Positions 44,647 to 54,427 of a stretch of DNA of 64,000 nucleotides are shown here, piece by piece; positions within the stretch are counted from its first letter, which is position 1; each line of letters begins with the position of its first letter. The translations under genes and the position numbers were made by a program. The DNA is from Ensifer canadensis. GTDB lineage: Bacteria; Pseudomonadota; Alphaproteobacteria; Rhizobiales; Rhizobiaceae. The stretch spans positions 1-64,000 of the forward strand of contig NZ_CP083370.1 of assembly GCF_017488845.2 (NCBI RefSeq), given 5' to 3'. A model generated the notes under the pieces. That model ran no database searches. It saw nothing but the letters and a program-made list of their open reading frames with translations, and was not told the DNA's origin.

Positions 44647-45438
44647 ATGATCAATTGGCTGCGGATCATTTTGTTCGCGCTGGTGCTGGCGTTGGCCTCG
44701 CTCGTGCTGATGCCGATCCAGATCGTCTGCCTTTGGCTCGATCTGAAGCCGCGCCGCCTGTTGCCGCGCTACTGGCACCGCATGGCCTGTTATCTGCTCG
44801 GCATCAAGGTGCGCGTCCATGGCATGCCCGAACGCCGCCGGCCGCTGCTTCTGTGCGCCAACCACGCCTCGTGGAAAGATATCCTGGTGTTGTCTTCGGT
44901 TGCCGACGTCGTCTTCGTCGCCAAGTCCGAGGTCAAGCAATGGCCGGTCTTCGGCATTCTCGCGCGGTTGCAGGCATCGATCTTCGTGGTGCGCGAGCAA
45001 AAGCGGTCGACCGGAAAGCAGGTCAGCGAGATCGGCCAGCGGCTCGCTTGCGGCGAGATCGTCGTGCTTTTCCCGGAAGGCACGACCTCCGACGGCAACC
45101 GCCTGCTCGAAATCAAGACGTCGCTGTTCGGCGCAGCCGCTTCTGCTGTGCCGCATTCACCGACCGGCATGGTCCACGTTCAGCCGGTCGCCATATCCTA
45201 TACGGGCATTCACGGAATGCCGATGGGGCGCTTCAACAGGCCGATCGCCGCCTGGCCCGGTGATACCGGCTTGGTGCCGCATCTGCTCGGTATCCTGCGC
45301 GAAGGGGCGATCGAGGTGGATGTCGATTTCGGCGAGGCCGTCGACTACGACCACCACACCAACCGCAAGGAAGTCAGCCGCGTGATCGAGCAGCGCATCC
45401 GCTCGATGCTGTCGGACCGCCTGCGCGGACGGGCCTGA
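44647..45438 (+). CDS. olsA: 1-acyl-glycerophosphate-type acyltransferase, probable lyso-ornithine lipid acyltransferase OlsA
   Basis: A membrane-associated PlsC-family acyltransferase of 263 residues. A hydrophobic N-terminal helix (about 5-30) precedes the HX4D catalytic motif NHASWKD (His73, Asp78), and the substrate motif FPEGTTS is at 142-148. AGGAAA lies before the ATG at 44647. In S. meliloti the gene between rimI and miaB is olsA, whose product acylates lyso-ornithine lipid made by OlsB; here olsB is at 29800. Phosphatidic-acid synthesis remains possible, as the families are alike. Confidence 0.85.
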   Translation: MINWLRIILFALVLALASLVLMPIQIVCLWLDLKPRRLLPRYWHRMACYLLGIKVRVHGMPERRRPLLLCANHASWKDILVLSSVADVVFVAKSEVKQWPVFGILARLQASIFVVREQKRSTGKQVSEIGQRLACGEIVVLFPEGTTSDGNRLLEIKTSLFGAAASAVPHSPTGMVHVQPVAISYTGIHGMPMGRFNRPIAAWPGDTGLVPHLLGILREGAIEVDVDFGEAVDYDHHTNRKEVSRVIEQRIRSMLSDRLRGRA

Positions 45439-45510
45439 CGCTGGTGGCCACGTGAATGCCGGCAGGCAAAAATACTTCAATTCTGACCCGCTTTGCACTA
45501 AAGAACCGGC

Positions 45511-46908
45511 ATGACCCAGGAAACAGCTCTTCTGACGACGCCCGCAACGGGCGACGAACGCACGCCGGCCCGCAAGGTTTTCGTCAAGACCTACGGCTGT
45601 CAGATGAATGTCTACGATTCCGACCGCATGTCGGATGCGTTGACGCGTGACGGCTATGTCTCGACGGATGTGCTTGAGGATGCCGACTTCGTCCTGCTCA
45701 ACACCTGTCACATCCGCGAGAAGGCGGCAGAGAAGGTCTATTCCGAACTCGGTCGCCTGCGCGATCTGAAGAAGGCGAAGGCGCTCGAGGGCCGGGAGAT
45801 GGTGATCGGCGTTGCTGGCTGCGTTGCCCAGGCCGAAGGCAACGAGATCCTGCGCCGCGCGCCGGCGGTCGACCTCGTCATCGGGCCGACCACCTATCAC
45901 CGTCTGCCGGAAGCGCTGAAGCGTGCGCGCAACGGCGAGCGCGTCGTCCAGACCGACTACGCCGTCGAGGACAAGTTCGAGCATCTGCCGGCACCCGACA
46001 AGGCCAGGACCCGCGCGCGCGGCGTCACAGCGTTCCTGACGGTGCAGGAAGGCTGCGACAAGTTCTGCACTTTCTGCGTCGTTCCCTATACCCGCGGATC
46101 GGAGGTCTCCCGTCCCGTCGCCCAGATCGTCTCGGAAGCGGAAAAGCTGGTCGAAGCCGGTGTGCGCGAGATCACCTTGCTCGGCCAGAACGTCAACGCC
46201 TGGCATGGGCTCGGCCCCGACGGCCGCGAATGGGGCCTCGGCGATCTGCTGCAATGTCTTGGCGACATCGAGGGGCTGGCGCGGCTGCGTTACACCACCA
46301 GCCACCCCCGCGACATGGACGACAGCCTGATCGAGGCGCATCGATCGATGCCGAAGCTGATGCCCTATCTGCACCTGCCGGTCCAGGCAGGCTCCGACCG
46401 CATCCTCAAGGCGATGAACAGGCGGCATACGGCGGCCGAGTATCTGGCGCTGATCGCGCGCATCCGCGCGGTGCAGCCGGACCTCGCCTTGTCGGGTGAT
46501 TTCATCGTCGGCTTCCCCGGCGAGACCGACGAAGACTTCGAAGCGACCATAAGGCTGGTCGAGGCCGTGGGTTATGCACAGGCATTTTCGTTCAAATATT
46601 CGACCCGTCCCGGCACGCCCGGCGCCGACCTCGAGGATCAGGTTCCGGAGGACGTAAAAGCCAAGCGTCTGGAAAGATTGCAGGCTTTGCTGATTTCGCA
46701 GCAGCGCGCCTTTGCCGAATCCTGTGTCGGACGCGAAATCGACCTGCTTTTGGAGAAGCCGGGCCGCATGCCCGGGCAACTCGTCGGCCGGTCCCCCTGG
46801 CTGCAGCCCGTGAATGTTGATGCAAAAGCATCGCAAATCGGTGACATTATCAAGGTGCGAATCATCAAGGCGGGACCGAACAGTCTGTTTGCCGAGATGA
46901 TCGGGTAA
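45511..46908 (+). CDS. miaB: tRNA-2-methylthio-N6-dimethylallyladenosine synthase MiaB
   Basis: MiaB is a radical-SAM methylthiotransferase that makes ms2i6A37 in tRNAs. The 465-residue product has all three parts. The UPF0004 domain (about 22-135) has cluster cysteines Cys30, Cys66 and Cys104; the radical-SAM core has Cys182, Cys186 and Cys189 in [10 protein letters not shown]; a TRAM domain is at the C-terminus (about 395-460). It follows olsA by 72 bases and precedes phoH by 26. Confidence 0.97.
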   Translation: MTQETALLTTPATGDERTPARKVFVKTYGCQMNVYDSDRMSDALTRDGYVSTDVLEDADFVLLNTCHIREKAAEKVYSELGRLRDLKKAKALEGREMVIGVAGCVAQAEGNEILRRAPAVDLVIGPTTYHRLPEALKRARNGERVVQTDYAVEDKFEHLPAPDKARTRARGVTAFLTVQEGCDKFCTFCVVPYTRGSEVSRPVAQIVSEAEKLVEAGVREITLLGQNVNAWHGLGPDGREWGLGDLLQCLGDIEGLARLRYTTSHPRDMDDSLIEAHRSMPKLMPYLHLPVQAGSDRILKAMNRRHTAAEYLALIARIRAVQPDLALSGDFIVGFPGETDEDFEATIRLVEAVGYAQAFSFKYSTRPGTPGADLEDQVPEDVKAKRLERLQALLISQQRAFAESCVGREIDLLLEKPGRMPGQLVGRSPWLQPVNVDAKASQIGDIIKVRIIKAGPNSLFAEMIG

Positions 46909-46934
46909 GGACCAAACACAGGAGCCTGAACCGC

Positions 46935-47990
46935 TTGAACGGACACGAACTGATCTCTTCATCATCGCGCCAGTCGAAAACAACTGCGACAGACGCCAAT
47001 CACTTCGTGCTCACATTCGAGAACAACCGGTTCGCCAGCGAACTCTTCGGGCAGTTCGATCAGAATCTGAAGCTCCTCGAGGAGCGCCTCCGGATCGAAG
47101 CGCACCCGCGCGGCAATTCCGTTGCGATCTCAGGTGATGTCGTTGCCACCAATCAGGCGCGCCGCGCACTCGATTTTCTCTATGGACGGTTGCAGAGTGG
47201 CGGATCGATCGATACGTCGGATGTGGAAGGCGCGATCCGCATGGCGGTCGCTGCCGACGACCAGCTGCAATTGCCGACCATGGAGAAAAAAGCCAAATTG
47301 ACGATGGCGCAGATTTCAACGCGCAAGAAGACGATCGTCGCCCGCACGCCGACGCAGGATGCCTATATCCGCGCGCTGGAGCGTTCCGAGCTCGTCTTCG
47401 GCGTCGGTCCGGCCGGTACCGGCAAGACCTACCTCGCGGTTGCCCATGCGGCGCAGCTTCTTGAGCGTGGTGCCGTCGACCGCATCGTGCTTTCCCGTCC
47501 GGCCGTCGAAGCCGGCGAACGCCTCGGCTTTCTGCCGGGCGACATGAAGGAGAAGGTCGACCCCTATCTCAGGCCGCTCTACGATGCGCTCTATGACATG
47601 ATGCCGGGCGACAAGGTGGAGCGTGCCATCACGGCAGGCGTCATCGAAATCGCACCCCTGGCCTTCATGCGCGGTCGCACGCTTGCCAATGCCGCCGTCA
47701 TTCTCGACGAGGCCCAGAACACCACATCGATGCAGATGAAGATGTTCCTGACCCGTCTCGGCGAAAACGGCCGGATGATCGTGACCGGTGACCCGAGCCA
47801 GGTCGACCTGCCGCGCGGCGTCAAATCGGGTCTGGTCGAGGCCTTGCAGATCCTGCGCGGCGTCGAGGGTGTCTCGGTCGTCCGGTTCAAGGACGTCGAC
47901 GTCGTGCGCCATCCGATGGTGGCACGCATCGTCCGGGCCTACGAGGCCCAGACCGCCGTGCACGATGAAAGCGAGCAGAGCGACCGCTGA
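46935..47990 (+). CDS. phoH: PhoH-family ATPase
   Basis: A cytosolic P-loop ATPase of the PhoH family, 351 residues, linked to RNA metabolism. An N-terminal KH-like part (about 20-110) precedes the ATPase with Walker A GPAGTGKT near 158-165 and Walker B-like AVILDEAQNTT. The start is TTG at 46935 with AGGAG ten bases upstream; no better in-frame ATG is near the conserved N-terminus. phoH-ybeY-corC-lnt is a conserved series, and ybeY starts 18 bases later. Confidence 0.93.
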   Translation: MNGHELISSSSRQSKTTATDANHFVLTFENNRFASELFGQFDQNLKLLEERLRIEAHPRGNSVAISGDVVATNQARRALDFLYGRLQSGGSIDTSDVEGAIRMAVAADDQLQLPTMEKKAKLTMAQISTRKKTIVARTPTQDAYIRALERSELVFGVGPAGTGKTYLAVAHAAQLLERGAVDRIVLSRPAVEAGERLGFLPGDMKEKVDPYLRPLYDALYDMMPGDKVERAITAGVIEIAPLAFMRGRTLANAAVILDEAQNTTSMQMKMFLTRLGENGRMIVTGDPSQVDLPRGVKSGLVEALQILRGVEGVSVVRFKDVDVVRHPMVARIVRAYEAQTAVHDESEQSDR

Positions 47991-48008
47991 TCGGCGGTCG
48001 TTGCGATC

Positions 48009-48515
48009 ATGACTGCATTGGATATCCAGATCAGCGTCGAGGAGGGCAATTGGCCCGACGAAGAGACGCTTCTCGCCTTTTCGTCGCCGGTGCTCGAGGC
48101 GGCCGCAGCCTTCCTGACTGCGGAAGAGGGCCAGCCGTTCCCGAAGATGCAGCCCGAGCTGTCGCTGGTTTTCACCGACGACGCTTCCATTCGCATGATC
48201 AATGCCGAATGGCGCAGCCAGGACAAGCCGACCAACGTGCTTTCCTTCCCGGCGTTTCCGCTGACGCCCGGCAAGATGCCGGGGCCGATGCTCGGCGACA
48301 TCATCGTTGCGCGCGAAACCCTCGAGCGCGAAGCTGAGGGTCTGGAGAAGACGTTCGATGCGCATCTGACGCATCTTCTCGTGCATGGATTCCTGCATCT
48401 TTTCGGTTATGATCATATGGTAGATGATGAAGCCGAAAGAATGGAAAGCCTGGAGACTCGCATTTTGGCGCGTCTTGGCTTATCTGATCCTTACGGGGAC
48501 CGATCCCCGGATTAA
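48009..48515 (+). CDS. ybeY: Endoribonuclease YbeY (rRNA maturation factor)
   Basis: YbeY is a zinc endoribonuclease for 16S rRNA 3' maturation and ribosome quality control; in S. meliloti the orthologue also affects small-RNA regulation. The 168-residue product has the metal triad His126, His130 and His136 in [19 protein letters not shown] near 74-81 and GDIIVARE are also typical. It is tightly packed between phoH and the CBS-domain gene. Confidence 0.95.
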   Translation: MTALDIQISVEEGNWPDEETLLAFSSPVLEAAAAFLTAEEGQPFPKMQPELSLVFTDDASIRMINAEWRSQDKPTNVLSFPAFPLTPGKMPGPMLGDIIVARETLEREAEGLEKTFDAHLTHLLVHGFLHLFGYDHMVDDEAERMESLETRILARLGLSDPYGDRSPD

Positions 48516-48527
48516 CAGTTTGGACCA

Positions 48528-49694
48528 ATGAGCGACTTTAAAACACAGCCCGTCGCAATGGCGACCGAGGAGGCCGATGCCTCCGGAGAGGCGGAGGCGG
48601 GCAGTAGTAGCACCGCCACTCGACAAGAGGGCACCAAATCCACATCGTCCTTCTGGAGCCGGGCCGCGCGCATTTTGCGTGGTGCCAATCCTTCGAGCCT
48701 CCGCGAGGACCTTGCCGACGCACTGCTGACGGACGCCGACAGCAACACGGCATTTTCGCCCGAAGAGCGGGCGATGCTCAACAACATCCTGCGCTTCCGC
48801 GAAGTCCGCGTCGAAGACGTGATGGTCCCGCGCGCCGATATCGAAGCCGTCGACCAGAGCATCACCATTGGCGAATTGATGGTGATCTTCGAGGAATCGG
48901 GGCGCTCGCGCATGCCGGTCTACAACGAAGGTCTGGATGATCCGCGCGGCATGATCCACATTCGCGACCTGCTCGCCTATGTGACCAAGCAGGCCCGCAA
49001 CCGCCGTCGCAACGGCAAGGCTCAGACTACCGCCGCGTCGTCGTCTTCGGCTGAAAAGACACCAAGATCGCCGAAAGCGACCTTCGATCTGTCGCGTGTC
49101 GATCTCGGCAAGTCGCTGGAGGAGGTGGGCATAATCCGCCAGCTCCTGTTCGTGCCGCCGTCGATGCTTGCTTCGGACCTGATGCAGCGCATGCAGGCCG
49201 CTCGTATCCAGATGGCGCTCGTCATCGACGAATATGGCGGCACCGATGGTCTCGTTTCGCTGGAAGACATCGTCGAGATGGTCGTCGGCGACATCGAGGA
49301 TGAGCATGACGACGACGAGGTCATGTTCGCCAAGACCTCGGAGGACGTCTTCGTCGCCGATGCCCGCGTCGAGCTGGAGGAGATCGCCGAAGCGATCGGT
49401 TCCGATTTCGACGTTCGCGAACAGCTTGAGGATGTCGATACGCTCGGTGGCCTGATCTTCGCGTCGCTGGGGCGGATTCCGGTGCGGGGCGAGGTGGTGC
49501 AGGCACTGCCAGGCTTTGAGTTCCAAATCCTCGACGCCGATCCTCGCCGCGTCAAGCGGGTGCGGATCATGCGCAAGCGTCCGCCGGCCCGTCGTCGCAT
49601 CGTGCGATCCGAAGGCGAGTTGGCACAGGAACAGGCGCCCGCCAATCGCGGCAACGGTACCGAGCCGCAACAGGCCGCCGCCGGAGAGCAATAG
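48528..49694 (+). CDS. Hemolysin-like CBS-domain protein (CorC/TlyC family)
   Basis: A 388-residue soluble protein with two CBS motifs (about 90-220: VEDVMVPRADIEAVD, EYGGTDGLVSLEDIVE split by normal variation) and a C-terminal CorC/HlyC transporter-associated domain (about 255-340). An extra basic/Ser-rich insertion (about 160-180) and a basic tail frame it. CorC-type proteins assist magnesium/cobalt efflux; no transmembrane DUF21 part is present. It starts 12 bases after ybeY. Confidence 0.88.
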   Translation: MSDFKTQPVAMATEEADASGEAEAGSSSTATRQEGTKSTSSFWSRAARILRGANPSSLREDLADALLTDADSNTAFSPEERAMLNNILRFREVRVEDVMVPRADIEAVDQSITIGELMVIFEESGRSRMPVYNEGLDDPRGMIHIRDLLAYVTKQARNRRRNGKAQTTAASSSSAEKTPRSPKATFDLSRVDLGKSLEEVGIIRQLLFVPPSMLASDLMQRMQAARIQMALVIDEYGGTDGLVSLEDIVEMVVGDIEDEHDDDEVMFAKTSEDVFVADARVELEEIAEAIGSDFDVREQLEDVDTLGGLIFASLGRIPVRGEVVQALPGFEFQILDADPRRVKRVRIMRKRPPARRRIVRSEGELAQEQAPANRGNGTEPQQAAAGEQ

Positions 49695-49712
49695 GCTTTT
49701 CCCCACATTGTT

Positions 49713-49782
49713 TTCTCAGCGAAGCTCGGTCTCGACCTTCGCTGAGAACGGCCACCGATCCTCGATCGGTGGCGTCCCTTTT
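49713..49782 (+). terminator. Tandem hairpins between the CorC-like gene and lnt
   Basis: Hairpin 1 has perfect 12-base arms TTCTCAGCGAAG (49713-49724) and CTTCGCTGAGAA (49737-49748). Hairpin 2 has nine-base arms CCACCGATC (49752-49760) and GATCGGTGG (49764-49772), followed by CGTCCCTTTT. The second can act as an intrinsic terminator. The whole 219-base gap otherwise holds no gene. Confidence 0.65.
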
Positions 49783-49913
49783 GCGCGTCAAATTCGACGC
49801 GTGGTGCTGCAAAGGGGACAAGCAGCCACTTTTTTGGAACACTGCCGGCAACTGATTCGGTTGTTCTTCCCGCGCAGCGTCGTGTTTCGCGGCCTGCGCC
49901 AACAGGAGGCTGC

Positions 49914-51509
49914 ATGGAAAGACTGGCTGGCAGGATCATGCTTCTGTCGGGCGCCCCCCGGCTATTGCTCGCGTTTGCCGCGGGCCTCCTGGCTGTTCTG
50001 ACACAGCCGCCGTTCGGCATCTTTGCGGCTGCCTTCCTCTCCTTTCCTGTTCTCGTTTGGCTGCTCGACGGCGCGACCGGCCATCCGGACGGCGGCGTAA
50101 TCCGGCGGCTCTGGCCGGCAGTCTGCATCGGCTGGGCGTTCGGTTTCGGCTATTTCCTCGGCGGGCTCTGGTGGCTTGGTAACGCACTGTTGGTGGAGGC
50201 GGACAGCTTCGCCTGGGCATTGCCGCTGGCAGTCGTAGGGCTTCCGGCGTGCCTTGCCCTGTTCTATGCGCTCGCGGCCCTGATTGCCCGCATCCTCTGG
50301 TCGGATGGCGTGGGCCGGATCGCAGCACTGGCGCTGGGTTTTGGCTTGGCTGAATGGTTGCGCTCGTTCATCTTTACCGGCTTTCCCTGGAATGCGATCG
50401 GCTATGCGGCGATGCCGATGCCGTTGATGATGCAGTCGGCAAGTGTCCTGAACCTCGCAACCATCAACATGCTGGCGGTTTTCGTCTTTGCGGCGCCGGC
50501 CCTTATCGCGACCGGCAAGGGCAGCCGTATTGGTCTCAGCCTTGCTGTGGCGCTTTTCGCGGCCCATACCGGCTTCGGCTTTTATCGGCTTGCGCTGCCG
50601 GCGCCCGGCGGACCGGATCAGCCGCTTGCCGTTCGCCTCGTTCAGCCGGTGATCGATCAGGCAAAGAAACTCGATGATAGCGAGCGCGGCGCCATCTTCG
50701 AGGAGCATTTGGCTTTGACCACGGCACCAGCCGAAGGTGAAACCAAGAAGCCCGATATCGTCGTCTGGCCGGAAACCTCGATCCCGTTCATCCTCACCGA
50801 CAGTCCCGATGCGCTTGCGCGCATTGCCGAAGTGCTCGATGACGGGCAGATCCTCATTGCCGGCGCGGTGCGAGCGGAAGATGCCGGCGCCGGCCTGCCG
50901 CCGCGCTATTACAACTCGATCTACGTCATCGACGAACGCGGGCAGATCATGAGTGCTGCCGACAAGGTGCACCTCGTTCCCTTTGGTGAATATCTGCCGT
51001 TCGAGGACATGCTCTCGTCCTGGGGCCTAAGCTCGGTCGCGGCCGCCCTGCCGGGTGGTTTCTCGGCCGCCAAGACCCGGTCGCTACTGACCTTGCCCGG
51101 CGGGCGCACGTTCTACCCGCTCATCTGTTATGAGGCGATTTTCCCCGACGAGATCGGCACTGATGCGCGCGGCGCCGACGCGCTGCTCAACATCACCAAT
51201 GATGCCTGGTTCGGCGACACGCCGGGCCCCCGTCAGCACTTCCATCAGGCGCAGTTGCGTGCAGTGGAAACGGGATTACCCCTTATCCGTGCAGCCAATA
51301 ATGGTATATCAGCGATTGTTGATGCACGTGGGGTTTTAGTGGTAGGATTGGCCTACAATTATAGGGGAGTGATCGACACAATTCTGCCGGGAAGGCTTTC
51401 TACGCCCACGAATGAGGTCATTCGTAGCCGCATTTTCGGGTTGTGCGCAATCTTCCTCCTGCTGGTTGCAGCCTTCTCGCGTGTTAGTTTTAATATTAGG
51501 AAGAATTGA
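49914..51509 (+). CDS. lnt: Apolipoprotein N-acyltransferase
   Basis: Lnt adds the third acyl chain to lipoproteins in the inner membrane. The 531-residue protein has an N-terminal bundle of about six helices (10-225), then a periplasmic nitrilase-like domain with the catalytic triad Glu287 (VWPETSIPF), Lys351 (DKVHLVPFGEY) and Cys405 (YPLICYEAIF), and a final helix near 505-525. AGGAGG precedes the ATG. It completes the lipoprotein pathway with lspA at 26873. Confidence 0.96.
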   Translation: MERLAGRIMLLSGAPRLLLAFAAGLLAVLTQPPFGIFAAAFLSFPVLVWLLDGATGHPDGGVIRRLWPAVCIGWAFGFGYFLGGLWWLGNALLVEADSFAWALPLAVVGLPACLALFYALAALIARILWSDGVGRIAALALGFGLAEWLRSFIFTGFPWNAIGYAAMPMPLMMQSASVLNLATINMLAVFVFAAPALIATGKGSRIGLSLAVALFAAHTGFGFYRLALPAPGGPDQPLAVRLVQPVIDQAKKLDDSERGAIFEEHLALTTAPAEGETKKPDIVVWPETSIPFILTDSPDALARIAEVLDDGQILIAGAVRAEDAGAGLPPRYYNSIYVIDERGQIMSAADKVHLVPFGEYLPFEDMLSSWGLSSVAAALPGGFSAAKTRSLLTLPGGRTFYPLICYEAIFPDEIGTDARGADALLNITNDAWFGDTPGPRQHFHQAQLRAVETGLPLIRAANNGISAIVDARGVLVVGLAYNYRGVIDTILPGRLSTPTNEVIRSRIFGLCAIFLLLVAAFSRVSFNIRKN

Positions 51510-51656
51510 CCTAAAACCCCTAAAATTGCATAGTGGACCGGACCATCGGTTTCTGCTGTGGCGACTCGTTTGTCTTCACCGTTGCGGTTGCAGCGGTGTG
51601 CGGTGTCCCCACGCCAGTCCGTGGATGATCGAAACAGCGTGTTTAGGAACGCAGAT

Positions 51657-52073
51657 ATGATGGAAAATAAAAAGAAGCCGAACCCGATCGACATTCACGT
51701 CGGTAGCCGGATTCGCCTTCGCCGCACGATGCTTGGCATGAGCCAGGAAAAACTGGGCGAAAGCCTGGGGATCACCTTTCAGCAGATCCAGAAGTACGAA
51801 AAAGGCACGAACCGCGTTGGTGCCAGCCGGTTGCAGAACATTTCCAGCATCCTGAACGTCCCCGTTTCCTTCTTCTTCGAAGACGCTCCCGGTGAAAACA
51901 CCAGCGCTTCCGGCTTGGCCGAAGCCTCCAGCTCGAACTACGTTGTCGACTTCCTCTCTTCCTCGGAAGGCCTTCAGCTCAATCGCGCGTTCGTCAAGAT
52001 CAACGATCCCAAGGTGCGTCGCAAGCTTGTCGACCTCGTCAAGGCTCTGGCTGCGGAAGCAGAAAGCGAATAG
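51657..52073 (+). CDS. XRE-family transcriptional regulator (PraR/PhrR-like)
   Basis: A 138-residue regulator with an N-terminal Cro/CI helix-turn-helix (about 16-72: GSRIRLRRTMLGMSQEKLGE, FQQIQKYEKGTNRVGASRL) and a C-terminal segment (about 85-138) typical of the short rhizobial regulators placed beside metK. Relatives include PraR, which represses attachment and biofilm genes in Rhizobium leguminosarum. AGGAA sits seven bases before the ATG at 51657; the next ATG at 51660 is possible. A terminator follows. Confidence 0.9.
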   Translation: MMENKKKPNPIDIHVGSRIRLRRTMLGMSQEKLGESLGITFQQIQKYEKGTNRVGASRLQNISSILNVPVSFFFEDAPGENTSASGLAEASSSNYVVDFLSSSEGLQLNRAFVKINDPKVRRKLVDLVKALAAEAESE

Positions 52074-52100
52074 TCCCGAAACCCATCGGGATTGGAAAAC

Positions 52101-52128
52101 AAAGCGGCCATTTGTGCCGCTTTTTTCT
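52101..52128 (+). terminator. Rho-independent terminator of the XRE gene
   Basis: Stem AAAGCGGC / GCCGCTTT with a seven-base loop CATTTGT, then a run of T. It separates the regulator from metK. Confidence 0.88.
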
Positions 52129-52149
52129 TGTCCGCCGTTTCCCTCTGAT

Positions 52150-52270
52150 ATCGGAAGTGATTGGCTCCGATGTCGATATAAAGATATATTTATGTCGTTG
52201 TTCGCTTGTTTTTCGGTCGCAAAACCACTAACACGATGCCAGCGCTTATCTTCTTGAGGGGAATTCCCGC
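52150..52270 (+). promoter_or_regulatory. Structured metK 5' leader
   Basis: Hairpin ATCGGA / TCCGAT (52150-52171) is followed by CGATATAAA / TTTATGTCG with a six-base loop (52174-52197). Near the start codon the palindrome GGGAATTCCC (52259-52268) covers the ribosome binding site GAGGGG. The region does not match the SAM-II or SAM/SAH riboswitch layouts I know. Whether it is regulatory is open. Confidence 0.35.
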
Positions 52271-53509
52271 ATGCGTGCAAACTACCTGTTCACGAGTGAA
52301 TCCGTAGCCGAAGGCCACCCGGACAAAGTATGTGACCGTATCTCCGACGAGATCGTCGATCTGGTCTACCGCGAAGCTGCCAAGACCGGTGTCGATCCCT
52401 GGGGCGTACGCATTGCCTGCGAAACGCTGGCAACGACGAACCGCGTTGTGATCGCCGGCGAAGTCCGCCTGCCGCCGAGCCTTCTGAAGAAGGACAAGAA
52501 CGGCAACGACGTCATCAACCCCTCGAAGTTCAAGTCTGCCGCACGTAAGGCGATCCGCGACATCGGCTACGAGCAGGACGGCTTCCACTGGAAAACGGCC
52601 AAGATCGACGTGCTCCTGCACTTCCAGTCCGCACACATTGCCCAGGGCGTCGACAGCGCGTCCGACAAGCAGGGTGAAGAGGGTGCTGGCGACCAGGGCA
52701 TCATGTTCGGTTACGCCTGCCGCGAGACCTCGGAACTGATGCCGGCGCCGCTCTATTATTCGCACCGCATCCTGCATCTGCTCGCAGCCGCCCGCAAGAA
52801 GGGCGACGGCGAAGTCGCCAAGCTCGGCCCGGATGCCAAGAGCCAGGTCACCGTTCGCTACATCGACGGCAAGCCGGCGGAAGTCGTCTCGATCGTTCTG
52901 TCCACCCAGCATCTCGATGAGAGCTGGGATTCGACCAAGGTTCGTGCGGTCGTCGAACCCTATATCCGCGAAGCGCTTGACGATCTGAAGATCGCCAGCG
53001 ATTGCACCTGGTACATCAACCCGACCGGAAAGTTCGTCATCGGCGGCCCGGATGGGGATGCCGGCCTGACGGGTCGCAAAATCATCGTCGATACCTATGG
53101 CGGCGCAGCTCCGCATGGCGGCGGCGCCTTCTCGGGCAAGGACACGACCAAGGTCGACCGTTCGGCTGCCTATGCAGCCCGCTACCTCGCCAAGAACGTC
53201 GTTGCTGCCGGCCTCTCCGATCGTTGCACGATCCAACTTTCCTACGCCATCGGCGTTGCCCAGCCGCTCTCGGTCTATGTCGACCTGCACGGCACTGGCA
53301 AGGTCTCCGAGGACCAGGTGGAAAGCGCGATCCGCAAGACGATGGACTTGTCGCCGACCGGCATTCGCCGTCATCTCGACCTCAACAAGCCGATCTACGC
53401 CAAGACCGCTGCCTATGGCCACTTTGGTCGCAAGGCCGGCCGTGACGGCTCGTTCTCCTGGGAGAAGCTTGATCTGGTCAAGCCGCTCAAGGAAGCCATC
53501 GGGGCTTGA
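52271..53509 (+). CDS. metK: S-adenosylmethionine synthetase
   Basis: MetK makes S-adenosylmethionine from methionine and ATP, feeding the many methyltransferases of the cell. The 412-residue product has GHPDK at 15-19, the ATP motif [12 protein letters not shown] near 138-149, and the phosphate loop [22 protein letters not shown] near 278. GAGGGG precedes the ATG. Its leader is structured and a strong hairpin follows. Neighbour trmB uses its product. Confidence 0.97.
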   Translation: MRANYLFTSESVAEGHPDKVCDRISDEIVDLVYREAAKTGVDPWGVRIACETLATTNRVVIAGEVRLPPSLLKKDKNGNDVINPSKFKSAARKAIRDIGYEQDGFHWKTAKIDVLLHFQSAHIAQGVDSASDKQGEEGAGDQGIMFGYACRETSELMPAPLYYSHRILHLLAAARKKGDGEVAKLGPDAKSQVTVRYIDGKPAEVVSIVLSTQHLDESWDSTKVRAVVEPYIREALDDLKIASDCTWYINPTGKFVIGGPDGDAGLTGRKIIVDTYGGAAPHGGGAFSGKDTTKVDRSAAYAARYLAKNVVAAGLSDRCTIQLSYAIGVAQPLSVYVDLHGTGKVSEDQVESAIRKTMDLSPTGIRRHLDLNKPIYAKTAAYGHFGRKAGRDGSFSWEKLDLVKPLKEAIGA

Positions 53510-53554
53510 CGCTTCGACATTTGCCGGACACAGAACGTCCGGCCGCTAAAGATA

Positions 53555-53594
53555 AAGGCGGATGCCCCCGAAAGGGGTGTCCGCCTTGCTCGTT
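53555..53594 (+). terminator. Hairpin after metK
   Basis: Fourteen-pair stem AAGGCGGATGCCCC / GGGGTGTCCGCCTT (two G-T pairs) with a five-base loop CGAAA. The following sequence, GCTCGTTG, is only weakly T-rich, so termination may be partial with read-through to trmB. Confidence 0.6.
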
Positions 53595-53608
53595 GAAGGA
53601 AGATTGTC

Positions 53609-54307
53609 ATGACTGAACCGCGCCGCAGCCGCGCCACGGAAGCCTTCTTCGGACGCCGCAAGGGCAAGCCCTTGCGCGAGCGCCAGGCGGCACACCTCGA
53701 AACCATTCTACCGAAGCTGAAGCTCGATCTCGGCACTGCCGCGCCGCAGGACATGAAGTCGCTCTTTCCCGAGCCGGTCGATCGCGTCCGTATGGAAATT
53801 GGTTTTGGCGGCGGCGAGCATCTGATCCACCGCGCGGCCGAGACCCCCTCGACCGGTTTCATCGGCGTCGAACCCTTCGTCAATTCGATGGCGAAGCTGA
53901 TCGGGCAGATCGAGGAGAAGGGTGTCTCCAACATTCGTCTCTACAATGACGACGCCACGCAGGTGCTCGATTGGATGCCGGACGCCTGCGTCGACCAGGT
54001 TGACCTGCTCTATCCTGACCCCTGGCCGAAGCGCAAGCATTGGAAGCGTCGTTTCGTCTCCAGCGTCAATCTCGACCGCTTCGCACGGGTGCTGAAGCCC
54101 GGCGGCCTCTTCTGCTTCGCATCCGATATCGACACCTACGTCAACTGGACGCTGCTGCATTGCCGCGACCATGCCGCCTTCGAATGGACGGCCGAACAGG
54201 CATCGGATTGGTTGACGCCGTTTGAGGGCTGGCCGAGCACGCGCTACGAGGCCAAGGCGCGCAGGGAAGGGCGGAGTTCCGCCTATCTTACCTTCCGTCG
54301 CGTTTAA
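53609..54307 (+). CDS. trmB: tRNA (guanine-N7)-methyltransferase TrmB
   Basis: TrmB methylates G46 in the variable loop of tRNAs. The 232-residue product has the SAM motif [11 protein letters not shown] near 61-71 and [10 protein letters not shown], the active-site [18 protein letters not shown], and a C-terminal [21 protein letters not shown] precedes the ATG. It is convergent with the DUF1150 gene. Confidence 0.95.
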   Translation: MTEPRRSRATEAFFGRRKGKPLRERQAAHLETILPKLKLDLGTAAPQDMKSLFPEPVDRVRMEIGFGGGEHLIHRAAETPSTGFIGVEPFVNSMAKLIGQIEEKGVSNIRLYNDDATQVLDWMPDACVDQVDLLYPDPWPKRKHWKRRFVSSVNLDRFARVLKPGGLFCFASDIDTYVNWTLLHCRDHAAFEWTAEQASDWLTPFEGWPSTRYEAKARREGRSSAYLTFRRV

Positions 54308-54427
54308 GCGGCGGTCTACGCACAGCATATTAAGGACACTCGAAGCGTTGCAGCAGCTTCTGTTGCGCGCCAGATTTGACGCGCAGCGCCTTGACGTTCC
54401 AGCGGCGAGCTTCGCCGCAGCTGACGA

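Noticed and set aside
52074..52270. SAM-II or SAM/SAH riboswitch before metK
   Set aside because: The conserved SAM-II core and pseudoknot bases and the SAM/SAH layout could not be found; only hairpins are seen.
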